Of a DNA stretch of 64,000 bases, positions 47,875 through 55,711 are shown piece after piece. The notes under the pieces were generated by a model that saw nothing but the letters and a program-made list of their open reading frames with translations, was not told where the DNA came from and ran no database searches. This DNA is from Streptomyces sp. TG1A-60. GTDB lineage: Bacteria; Actinomycetota; Actinomycetes; Streptomycetales; Streptomycetaceae. A program made the position numbers and the translations under genes. The DNA lies in NCBI RefSeq assembly GCF_037201975.1, contig NZ_CP147520.1:5828001-5892000 (forward strand). The letters run 5' to 3'. Positions within the stretch are counted from its first letter, which is position 1. The number at the start of each line of letters is the position of its first letter.

Positions 47875-50800
47875 GTGGCGGGGCGTCGTGAGGTACCGGT
47901 CGATCCGGGGGCCGGACCGGTGCAGCGGTTCGCGTTCGAGTTGCGCAAACTGCGGACCGAGGCGGGCGGCCTCACCTATCGGGCGATGGCCCGGCAGGCC
48001 GGCTACTCGATCACCACCCTGTCCCAGGCCGCGGGAGGCGACCAGCTGCCGACGCTGCCGGTGGCTCTGGCCTTCGTGAGGGCCTGCGGGGGCGACCCGG
48101 CGGAATGGGAGACCAGGTGGCACCAGGCGGCCGAGGAGGCCGCCGCCTTCGACCCGGACGACGACGGGGCGGGCTCGGAGCCGCCGTACCGGGGGCTGTC
48201 CCGGTTCGAGACCGACGACAGCGACCTCTTCTTCGGCCGGGACCGGCTCACCACCGAACTCGTCGGTCTGCTGCGCCGCCGACGGTTCGCGGCGGTCTTC
48301 GGCCCCTCCGGCATCGGCAAGTCCTCGCTCCTGCGCGCCGGACTCATCCCCGTCCTGCGGCGTCCGCAGGAGGCGGGCCCGCCCCTGTCCGGCATCCGCG
48401 TCCTGACGCCCGGCGACCAGCTGGCCCGCACCCGCGAACTGCTCCTGGAGGGCGGCGGCACCGGTGAGGACGGCGGTGACCGGCTCGTGGTCGTCGACCA
48501 GTTCGAGGAGGTCTTCACCCTCTGCCACGACGCGGCCGAACGCGCCCGCTTCATCGACCTGCTGCTGACCGCCCGCGACCCGGAGAGCCGGCTGCGCGTC
48601 CTGCTCGCCGTTCGCGCGGACTTCTACGGCCGGTGCGCCGAGCACCGCGAGCTGGCCGAGGCCCTGGGCGACGCCAACCTGCTGGCCGGGCCGATGAGTC
48701 CGGCGGAGCTGCGCGAGGTCGTCGTCAAGCCGGCCGCGGCGGCCGGGCTGACCGTGGAACGGGCGCTGACGGCCCGGCTGGTCGAGGAGATCTCCGACGC
48801 GCCCGGCGGTCTGCCCCTGCTGTCGCACGTCCTGCTGGAGACCTGGCGCCGCCGCCGGGGCAAAACCCTCACCCTGGCCGGGTACGAGGCGGCCGGCGGC
48901 CTGGACGGGGCCATCGCGAAGACCGCCGAGGACGTCTACAGCCGCTTCACCCCGGGTGAGGCCGCCACGGCCCGCCGGGTGCTGCTGCGGCTGATCTCCC
49001 CCGGCGACGGCACCCCCGACACCCGCCGGCCCGCGGGCCGCGCCGAGCTGGAGACCACCGGCACCGGCCGGGAGGAGGTCGCCCAGGTCCTCGAAGCGCT
49101 CACCCGGGCCCGCCTCCTCACCCTCGACGGCCCCACCGTCGAGCTCGCCCACGAGGCGCTCATCACCGCCTGGCCCCGCCTGCGCGGCTGGATCGAGGAG
49201 GACCGGGAGCGGCTGCGCGCGCACCGGCAGCTCACCGAGGCGGCCCGCGCCTGGGAGGAGCTGGGCCGCGACGAGGGCGCCCTGTACCGGGGGAGCCGGC
49301 TCGTCACGGCCCGGGAGCACTTCGGCGGCCCCGGCCGCACCGACGACCTGACCGACCTGGAAGCCGCCTTCCTCACCGCCGGTGTCACCGCCCTCGAACA
49401 GGAGGAGCGCGCCACGGCCCGCACGACCCGCCGCCTGCGCCTCCTCGTCACCTCCCTGGCCTGCCTCCTCGCCCTCGCCCTGACCGCGACCGCCCTCGCC
49501 TACTGGCAGCGCCAGACAGCCGTGAACGCCCAACGCGAAGGCCTCTCCCGGCAGCTGGCCGCCCAGTCCGCCGCCCTGCTGGACAGCGACACCGACCTCG
49601 CCTCCCTCCTGGCCATCAAGGCGTACCGCACCAGCCCCACCCGCGAGGCCACCCGGAGCCTGTACGCCGCCGCGGCCGTCCCGCTCGAACGGCGGCTGAC
49701 CGGCCACACCGGCACCGTCGCCTCCCTGGCCTACAGCTCCGACGGGAGGACCCTCGCCACCGGCAGCTACGACGGCACGGCCCGGCTGTGGGACACGGCG
49801 AGCGGACGCACCCGGAAGGTGCTCACCGACGGCACCGGCTCCGACGGCACCGGCTCCGACGGTCCCGGCCTCGTGCGCACCGTGGCCTTCGGCCCGGACG
49901 GCGGGACCTTCGCCACCAGCGGCAGCGACGAGGCACGGCTGTGGGACCTGGACACCGGACGCGTCCGGGCCTCGGTCGCCGTCCGCGACCCCGACGACGA
50001 CAACATGGCGGCGGTGGGCTTCGCCGGGGACGGCCGCGCCCTGGCCGTCGCGGAGGGCGGGCAGGTGCTGGACGTGGCCACCGGCCGGGTCGCCACCACC
50101 CTCAAGGGGCCCACCGGTCTGGAGATGGCGGTCGCGTTCAGCCCCGACGGGCGCACCCTCGCCACCAGCACCCGGGACCGCACCGCCCAACTGTGGGACC
50201 TCGACACCGGCAGCGTGCTGGCCAGCGTCAAGAGCAGTACGGGCGTGGTGAGTTCGCTGGCGTTCGACTCCGACGGCAAAACCCTGGCCACCGGCACCGA
50301 GGACGGCACCGTACAGCTGTGGAACGTCGCCGACGGCAAGCGGCGCACCACGCTCACCAGCGCCAGCAGCCGCGTCGAGTCCCTGGCGTTCGCCCCGGAC
50401 GGCAAGACCCTGGCCGCCGGCAGCTACGACAGCACCGTACGCCTGTGGGATCTCGCCACCGGGCGCGTCGAGTCCACCCTCACCGGCCACAACAGCCCCG
50501 TGACGGCGGTGGCGTTCAGCCCCGGCGGCCACGGCCTGGCGACGGGCGACGAGGCCGACAGCTTCGGCGGCGGCGACGTAGGCGTCCGGCTGTGGAACGT
50601 GGCCACGAACCGACCCCGCGCCACGATGGCCGTCCCCGGCGGCTCCCTGGAGTTTGTCGCGTTCGGCCCCGACGGCGACACCATCGTCACCAGCAGTGTC
50701 CGGACGACCGCCGACTTCGGTGACATCACCAGCACGGTACGCCTGTGGGACACGGCCACCCGCCGCAGCCGGGCCACCCTCGACGAGGGGCTGACCCACG

Positions 50801-51654
50801 TGGGGCCGGTCCTCTTCAGCCCCGACGGCAGGACACTCGCCCTCACCGACGAGGTCGAGGCGCAGTTGTGGGACGTCCGCACCCGGCGACCGCGGACCAC
50901 TCTGCCCGGCCGGTTCGTCAACGGGATGGCGTTCAGCCCCGACGGCCGCACGCTGGTGACGGTGGGCGACGGCCTCGTGCTGTGGGACACCGCGACCGTG
51001 CGCCCCCGAGCCGAACTCCCCAAAGCCGAGGAGGGCTCGCAGGTTGCGTTCAGCCCCACGGGCGACGTCTTCGCCACCACCGGAGGCCAGGAGGGGGAGA
51101 TCCGGCTACGGGACGCCGCCACCGGCCGAATCCGGACCAGGCTCGTCGAACCCGCCGGCCGCGCCACGCCGAAGGGAGCCGAGGAGGACCTCGCCCTGAT
51201 GTTCAGGCAGGTGGAGTCGATGGCCTTCAGCCCGGACGGCCGCACCCTCGCCTCCGCCAACGCCGACGGCCGGGTACGGCTCTGGAACACCGGCACGGGA
51301 GAACTCGACGCCACCCTGACCGTGAGCCTCACGGAGGGCCCCGTGCAGGTGGCGTTCAGCCCCGACGGCCGCACCCTCGCCACCGCCGCCGGTGGCACGG
51401 TACGGCTGTGGGACGCCACCACACACTACGCGCGCGCGACGCTCCCGGTCCGAGGCGCCAGGACGCTGGCCTTCAGTCCCGACGGCCGCACCCTCGCCAC
51501 CGGCGGGTACGACGACCGCCTGCGCCTGTGGAACGCGGCCCTGCCCCGCCCCAACCAGGCGATCATTAACCTCTGCCGGGCCCTGCACCGAGACCTCACC
51601 CAGCGGGAGCGGGCCCTGTATCTGCCGGACGAGGAATCAGACCGCGTGTGCTGA
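47875..51654 (+). CDS. HTH-nSTAND NTPase-WD40 repeat membrane protein
   Basis: This 1259-residue protein has four parts. Residues about 18-85 are an XRE-like HTH (FELRKLRTEAGGLTYRAMAR). Residues about 110-500 are an nSTAND P-loop ATPase with Walker A GPSGIGKSSLL (from residue 143) and Walker B LVVVDQFEEVF. A membrane helix follows at about 520-545 (LLVTSLACLLALALTATALA). From about 600 to the end there are some 13-14 WD40 repeats (SPDGRTLAT ... LWD). Similar proteins act as sensors, and some are in defence loci. Start: GTG 47875 behind GGGAGGGGAG; ATG 47842 is an alternative. The next gene is convergent. Confidence 0.88.
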   Translation: MAGRREVPVDPGAGPVQRFAFELRKLRTEAGGLTYRAMARQAGYSITTLSQAAGGDQLPTLPVALAFVRACGGDPAEWETRWHQAAEEAAAFDPDDDGAGSEPPYRGLSRFETDDSDLFFGRDRLTTELVGLLRRRRFAAVFGPSGIGKSSLLRAGLIPVLRRPQEAGPPLSGIRVLTPGDQLARTRELLLEGGGTGEDGGDRLVVVDQFEEVFTLCHDAAERARFIDLLLTARDPESRLRVLLAVRADFYGRCAEHRELAEALGDANLLAGPMSPAELREVVVKPAAAAGLTVERALTARLVEEISDAPGGLPLLSHVLLETWRRRRGKTLTLAGYEAAGGLDGAIAKTAEDVYSRFTPGEAATARRVLLRLISPGDGTPDTRRPAGRAELETTGTGREEVAQVLEALTRARLLTLDGPTVELAHEALITAWPRLRGWIEEDRERLRAHRQLTEAARAWEELGRDEGALYRGSRLVTAREHFGGPGRTDDLTDLEAAFLTAGVTALEQEERATARTTRRLRLLVTSLACLLALALTATALAYWQRQTAVNAQREGLSRQLAAQSAALLDSDTDLASLLAIKAYRTSPTREATRSLYAAAAVPLERRLTGHTGTVASLAYSSDGRTLATGSYDGTARLWDTASGRTRKVLTDGTGSDGTGSDGPGLVRTVAFGPDGGTFATSGSDEARLWDLDTGRVRASVAVRDPDDDNMAAVGFAGDGRALAVAEGGQVLDVATGRVATTLKGPTGLEMAVAFSPDGRTLATSTRDRTAQLWDLDTGSVLASVKSSTGVVSSLAFDSDGKTLATGTEDGTVQLWNVADGKRRTTLTSASSRVESLAFAPDGKTLAAGSYDSTVRLWDLATGRVESTLTGHNSPVTAVAFSPGGHGLATGDEADSFGGGDVGVRLWNVATNRPRATMAVPGGSLEFVAFGPDGDTIVTSSVRTTADFGDITSTVRLWDTATRRSRATLDEGLTHVGPVLFSPDGRTLALTDEVEAQLWDVRTRRPRTTLPGRFVNGMAFSPDGRTLVTVGDGLVLWDTATVRPRAELPKAEEGSQVAFSPTGDVFATTGGQEGEIRLRDAATGRIRTRLVEPAGRATPKGAEEDLALMFRQVESMAFSPDGRTLASANADGRVRLWNTGTGELDATLTVSLTEGPVQVAFSPDGRTLATAAGGTVRLWDATTHYARATLPVRGARTLAFSPDGRTLATGGYDDRLRLWNAALPRPNQAIINLCRALHRDLTQRERALYLPDEESDRVC

Positions 51655-51915
51655 CGCCCAGCCGAGGAAGGCGCTGAACGCGGCGGGGCCGAGGGCGAGT
51701 CGGGGTCCCGCAGGGCTCTTGGAGTCGCGGACGGCGATGGTGGGGCAGGGGGTTTCGGCGACTTCTACGCAGTCGCCGCCCTGGTCGCCGCTGTACGAGG
51801 ACTTACGCCAGGTGAGGGGGCCGACGGGGGCGCACTCGATGCATTCGCCCCCCTGGTCGCTGCTGTAGGACGACTTACGCCACCGGGTCCCCATCGGGAT
51901 CGCGTTGCTCTCCAT
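51637..51915 (-). CDS. Tandem DUF397 protein
   Basis: This 92-residue protein has two DUF397 units back to back: WRKSSYSSDQGGECIECAPV (about 12-31) and WRKSSYSGDQGGDCVEVAET (about 36-55), followed by PTIAVRDSKSPAGPRLALGP. DUF397 proteins (like BldB-neighbour or WhiJ-partner proteins) are developmental partners of XRE/DUF5753 regulators. It overlaps the 3' end of the XRE gene by 41 bases, so expression is coupled. Its 3' end overlaps the WD40 gene's stop by 18 bases on the other strand. Confidence 0.93.
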   Translation of the reverse strand: MESNAIPMGTRWRKSSYSSDQGGECIECAPVGPLTWRKSSYSGDQGGDCVEVAETPCPTIAVRDSKSPAGPRLALGPAAFSAFLGWASAHAV

Positions 51916-52723
51916 AACGCTCCTCCATCACGCGTCGGATCAGCTCCGCCGAATCCCTGAGGGAGAGGGCGGCGGCTTGAAGATGATCGTAACGGAGCGA
52001 GCAGTTCTTGACGGTGTCTGGGTTGGCGGTCGGGTGCCCGCTCCCGTAGCCCTCTGTGTAGACGATGTCCGGGTCTTGCCGGCAGCGGAAGAGCGTGAAT
52101 GAGCCGGTCAGTCCCGCATGTGCCCCGGCGTCGAAGGGCAGGATCTGGATGTTGATCCGGGGATTCTTCTCGAAGGCCAACAGTTTCCGCAGTTGGCCCC
52201 GCATCACTTTCGTGCCGCCGATCTGCTGGTACAGCGCGGCCTCACTGATGACGGCCCACAGGATCGGCGGCTCTTCCTTCTCGAAGATGCGCTGGCGGGC
52301 CAACCGTACGGCGGTCCGGTCGTCGAGACCGGTGTCGTCCAAGGCGCCCAGCACGGCACGGACGTAGTCCTCAGTCTGTAGCAGTCCGTGGATCAACTGC
52401 GTCTGGAACGAGCAGATCTCGGCGGCCCGAACCTCCAGCTCCGCCACCTGCTGGAACCAGGCCGGAAGTTGATGGCGCATCACCAGCACGGCGAGCCGGG
52501 ACAGCAACCCGCCCGTCTCCAACGCCACATCCACCCGCTCGCTGAACTCCAGCGTCGGTACCTTCCTCGCCGTCTCGATCTGCCCGACCAGCGACGCGGT
52601 GTAGCCGAGGATGTCCCCCAGTTGCCTCTGTGTCAGGCTCGCGGCCTCGCGGCAGCGCCGCAACTCGTAGCCGTAGTAGTCCAGTGGTGAGGCGCCGGGA
52701 TCGAGGGTGTGGATCTGGGTCAC
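51875..52723 (-). CDS. XRE family regulator with DUF5753 (WhiJ-like)
   Basis: This 282-residue protein has an HTH_31-type XRE domain at about 15-75 (YYGYELRRCREAASLTQRQL, then GYTASLVGQIETARKVPT). A DUF5753 ligand-like domain spans about 90-275 (ICSFQTQLIHGLLQTEDYVR, then ILPFDAGAHAGLTGSFTLF). This architecture, with a DUF397 partner, is that of WhiJ and many Streptomyces paralogues that repress differentiation or a local target. GTG 52723 is the start. It is divergent from the ATPase at 52816 with a 92-base intergenic promoter region. Confidence 0.93.
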   Translation of the reverse strand: MTQIHTLDPGASPLDYYGYELRRCREAASLTQRQLGDILGYTASLVGQIETARKVPTLEFSERVDVALETGGLLSRLAVLVMRHQLPAWFQQVAELEVRAAEICSFQTQLIHGLLQTEDYVRAVLGALDDTGLDDRTAVRLARQRIFEKEEPPILWAVISEAALYQQIGGTKVMRGQLRKLLAFEKNPRINIQILPFDAGAHAGLTGSFTLFRCRQDPDIVYTEGYGSGHPTANPDTVKNCSLRYDHLQAAALSLRDSAELIRRVMEERYGEQRDPDGDPVA

Positions 52724-52815
52724 GGGCGGTCCCCTCTTTGAGACTTCAACTCACTTTTGCACGCGTTGTGTCTGATCTGTGGCTGACGGTAGTCGCGGTG
52801 GGCCAGTCTTGTGGT

Positions 52816-53235
52816 GTGAACGGACACTTTCCGTCCTTCCTTCTGGGCGCCCTGCCCGCCCAGTACCGGATCTGCCTCACCGTCGGCGAGCACTCCGCGC
52901 ATCACATCCGCCGTATCGTCCGCTCGTATCTGGACGAGTGGGAGATGGCGGAGCTGACCGACGCGGTCGAGCTGGGCGTGACCGAGCTGCTCGCCAACGT
53001 CGTACGGCATGTGCCGGACCGGCGGTGCACCCTGCTGTTGCTGCGCGCGGCGGCCGGGGTGAGGGTGGAGGTCGCGGACGGGTCGGCCCGACTGCCCTCC
53101 CCGCGGGAGGACCTGCCGCCGGACTCCGAAGGGGGGCGCGGGCTGCTGCTGTTGGACGCGGTGGCCCACAAGTGGGGCGTCGGGCCCCGGCTCGCCGGAG
53201 GCAAGACCGTGTGGTTCGAGTGCCGTCGCGGCTGA
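52816..53235 (+). CDS. Anti-sigma-like HATPase (RsbW type)
   Basis: This product of about 139 residues has a GHKL ATPase fold: N-box DAVELGVTELLANVVRHVPD, a VEVADGSARLPSPRE region, and G2 EGGRGLLLLDAVAHKWGVG. It resembles single-domain RsbW-like proteins that usually accompany XRE/DUF397 pairs in Streptomyces. GTG 52816 (VNGHFPSFLLGALPAQYR) gives the usual N-terminus but has no ribosome-binding site; starts 45 bases or more upstream are possible. It ends five bases before the convergent patatin gene. Confidence 0.88.
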   Translation: MNGHFPSFLLGALPAQYRICLTVGEHSAHHIRRIVRSYLDEWEMAELTDAVELGVTELLANVVRHVPDRRCTLLLLRAAAGVRVEVADGSARLPSPREDLPPDSEGGRGLLLLDAVAHKWGVGPRLAGGKTVWFECRRG

Positions 53236-53240
53236 GGCGG

Positions 53241-54488
53241 TCACCGCTCCGGCGGGCGGAGCCGCGTCAGGTCGGCCGGGAGCAGTTCGGGATGGTAGGC
53301 GGCGAGGCCGGCGCCGCCGAGCCACCAGCCCCGGTGGACGAGTGCTCGGCACAGGGACGGCGCGAGACGGTCGAACACCGTCGGGACCAGGGCGAGATCG
53401 CGGCCGTCGTGGGTGCGGTGCTCGGGGAAGGTCGCCCGCCAGCGGTGCAGAACCGGGTCCGCGAGCGGGAAGTCCGTGGACAGCTGGACCAGGAAGCCCC
53501 GGCGGGCGCCGCGCCGGAAGCGTTCGACCATGGCCCGGGTGCGCAGCGCGGTGCTCTGGCGGTAGAGGAGGGAGTTGGCTCTCGCCAGGTCGCGGATCAC
53601 CGGGATGCGGCCGTACATGCCGGGGCGGAGCAGGCCCCCGGCGTTGAGGACGCACAGGAACGTGTGCCGGTAGGTGTCGCTGTCCAGGGCCTCCAGGCCG
53701 GTGTTGTCGTAGGTGCCGCCGTCCAGGAGGGCCGGGCGGTGGGTGGCGCAGGGGAAGGGTCCACGGTCGAGGACCACGGGCGGGAAGGCGCCGGGGACCG
53801 CCGCCGAGGCCGAGACGGCGCGGCTGAGGCGTAGGCCCGTACCGGCCGTGGGGGCGAGACCGATCGTGTAGTCGCCGTACACGTCGCGTTCGAAGGTGAA
53901 GCGGACGCCGGTGGTCAGGTTGGCGGCGTTGACGATCCAGCGGACCTGAGGGTCCAGGTGTTCCAGCTCGGTCTGTCCGAAGAACCAGTCGTCGAGCCGT
54001 CCGGCCAGCAGGTCCGTGCGGGTGGTCGGGCCGAGGGTGCGCCAGACGTCCCGCAGGAGCGTCCGCTTGAGGGAGCGGGCGGAGACCCGGTCGACGAGGG
54101 GCGTGATCACCAGCTCGTCCACCGCCTGCGCGGTGAAGTCCCGCTCGCGCAGGGCCGGCCAGGCGCGGGCCAGGCAGCCGTTGGCTATCGAACCCCCGGA
54201 CACGGAGGAGGAGTAGCGCAGGTGGGGGAGGAGCCCGGTGTCGGCCAGCAGACGGACGAAGCCCAGCGCGGAGAGCGTGGCGCGGAAGCCTCCGCCGGAG
54301 AGGGCGAGGGCGAGGGGGGTGGCCGTGGCGGGTGGTGGTGGGGCCGGGCGGAGGAGGTCGCCGCAGGGGCGGGCGGTCAGGCCGGTGCCGACTGCGGGGG
54401 AGTCGACGGCCCACGGCGACACGCCGTTCGGGGCGGCGGACGGGACGGTGTCCGTGAACGTGTCCGGTGCGTGGCGGGACTTGGTCAT
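53241..54488 (-). CDS. Patatin-like phospholipase (cPLA2/PNPLA type)
   Basis: This 415-residue protein has the oxyanion-hole loop ALSGGGFRATLSALGFVRLL (about 61-80), the nucleophile SSVSGGSIANG (Ser in V-S-G-G) and the catalytic Asp in LLDGGTYDNTGLEALDSD. The first 55 residues are Pro/Thr-rich and disordered; there is no signal peptide or membrane helix, so it acts in the cytoplasm or on the inner membrane face. The start ATG 54488 overlaps the stop of the MBL gene by four bases (ATGA), giving translational coupling. It is third in an operon S8-MBL-patatin. It could degrade membrane lipids when activated. Confidence 0.9.
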   Translation of the reverse strand: MTKSRHAPDTFTDTVPSAAPNGVSPWAVDSPAVGTGLTARPCGDLLRPAPPPPATATPLALALSGGGFRATLSALGFVRLLADTGLLPHLRYSSSVSGGSIANGCLARAWPALRERDFTAQAVDELVITPLVDRVSARSLKRTLLRDVWRTLGPTTRTDLLAGRLDDWFFGQTELEHLDPQVRWIVNAANLTTGVRFTFERDVYGDYTIGLAPTAGTGLRLSRAVSASAAVPGAFPPVVLDRGPFPCATHRPALLDGGTYDNTGLEALDSDTYRHTFLCVLNAGGLLRPGMYGRIPVIRDLARANSLLYRQSTALRTRAMVERFRRGARRGFLVQLSTDFPLADPVLHRWRATFPEHRTHDGRDLALVPTVFDRLAPSLCRALVHRGWWLGGAGLAAYHPELLPADLTRLRPPER

Positions 54489-55684
54489 GGCCGGTCTCCG
54501 ATCGCGATGACGAGTGCCTGGTCGGTGGGGCCTCTGACGTCGACCTCGAAGGCACGGTCCGCGCGCAGTTCCTCCAGCGCCTCCTCGGCGAAGGGGATGT
54601 GGTTGGTGAGGTGGATGACGTACGTGTCGTCGGGTGCGCGGGACTCGACGAGCCGGCGCAGGGTCTCCTCGTCGGGGTGGTGGTGGCGGACGCCGTCGGC
54701 CGAGATGACGTAGTGGTCGGCGTGGATCCACTCGAAGAAGTCGGGTTCCACGTTGCGGTCGCTGCCGTGGTGCGGCAGCTTCAGCAGGTCGAGGTGGAGC
54801 GGGGCGGAGTCGTCGAGCAGGTCGAGGGCGCGCAGGCCGGCCAGGACGTGGTCGCCCCGTGCGTCGCCGGTGAGCAGGGCGGTCCCGTCCTCGTGGCGCA
54901 GGAGCAGCACGATGCTGGAGAGGTTCTGCACCGAACCGTCCGTGTACGCCGCCGAGATGATCTTCGGGTCGCCGCGCCGCCTCGCCTCGCGCCACTTCTT
55001 CTCCAACCGGGCCAGCGCGGCCTCGTCCGGCGCGACGACCGTGACGTCCAGGTCGTGGAGGGTCGCCTCGGCGCCCTCGGTGAGGGGGCCGAGGAAGGGG
55101 GAGTTGCCGTCCAGGCGCAGGGCGCCGGCCGCGTCGCGGAGGTCCCGGCCCTGGTTGTAGCTGGCGGTGACCGCCGAGTCGGAGGCGGCGGCGCGTTCGA
55201 GGAGCGGGTGGACGGAGGCGCTGAGGCCGGGGGCCCGCTGGTCGACCAGTTCCTCCACGGAGTTGAACCACAGGGCGTCGACCGCGTACGGCAGGGCGTC
55301 CCCGTCCTGCTGGGCCCGGCGCATGTCGCGGAAGAGCCGCAGAAGTCCGCCGGCGTGGTCGTCGTCGACGTGGGAGAGGCAGACGACGTCGAGGTGGGGC
55401 GGCGCGAGGCCGTCGCGGCTCTCCTCGTCGGCGAGTCGGCGCAGTCGGCCCCGGAGCGTGGACGTGTAGACGCCGGCCGGGCCGCCGTCGACGAGCATGA
55501 CCCGCTCGCCGGTCGGGCGCCGCTCGTCGTGCGTACGCTGCTCGCCGGGCCGTTCCCGCTCGTCCTGCGTGTCCGGCTCGTCGGGCGGTTCCGGCTCGTC
55601 CTGCGTGTCCTGCTCGTCGTGCGTGTCCCAGCGGACGAGGAAGCAGTCGCCGTGGCGGGCGTCGAGGAAGTCGAAGGTCAACAT
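54485..55684 (-). CDS. ComEC/Rec2-like MBL-fold metallohydrolase
   Basis: This 399-residue cytoplasmic MBL hydrolase resembles the soluble MBL domain of ComEC: it opens MLTFDFLDARHGDCFLVRW, the metal motif is SHVDDDHAGGL (H-x-D-x-D-H variant), and ALLTGDARGDHVLAGL and LKLPHHGSDRN follow. Between strands 1 and 2 lies an inserted repetitive acidic stretch (about 20-61: THDEQDTQDEPEPPDEPDTQ and similar). ComEC-type MBLs can cut DNA or nucleotides, but the target here is unknown. It begins 27 bases after the S8 protease stop and overlaps the patatin start. ATG 55684. Confidence 0.9.
   Translation of the reverse strand: MLTFDFLDARHGDCFLVRWDTHDEQDTQDEPEPPDEPDTQDERERPGEQRTHDERRPTGERVMLVDGGPAGVYTSTLRGRLRRLADEESRDGLAPPHLDVVCLSHVDDDHAGGLLRLFRDMRRAQQDGDALPYAVDALWFNSVEELVDQRAPGLSASVHPLLERAAASDSAVTASYNQGRDLRDAAGALRLDGNSPFLGPLTEGAEATLHDLDVTVVAPDEAALARLEKKWREARRRGDPKIISAAYTDGSVQNLSSIVLLLRHEDGTALLTGDARGDHVLAGLRALDLLDDSAPLHLDLLKLPHHGSDRNVEPDFFEWIHADHYVISADGVRHHHPDEETLRRLVESRAPDDTYVIHLTNHIPFAEEALEELRADRAFEVDVRGPTDQALVIAIGDRP
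55500..55627 (-). repeat. Imperfect coding repeat in the MBL gene
   Basis: Several units related to GCTCGTCCTGCGTGTCC (plus strand) encode the DEQDTQDEPEPPDEPDTQDE-type acidic insert. Likely variable between strains. Confidence 0.55.
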
Positions 55685-55711
55685 GGGGTCTGCCTCGCCG
55701 GGCGGCGGCCG

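Noticed and set aside
49690..51560. Regular 120-130-base periodicity resembling a tandem repeat array
   Set aside because: It is the coding repetition of WD40 blades (SPDGRTLAT...LWD), not a CRISPR or satellite array.
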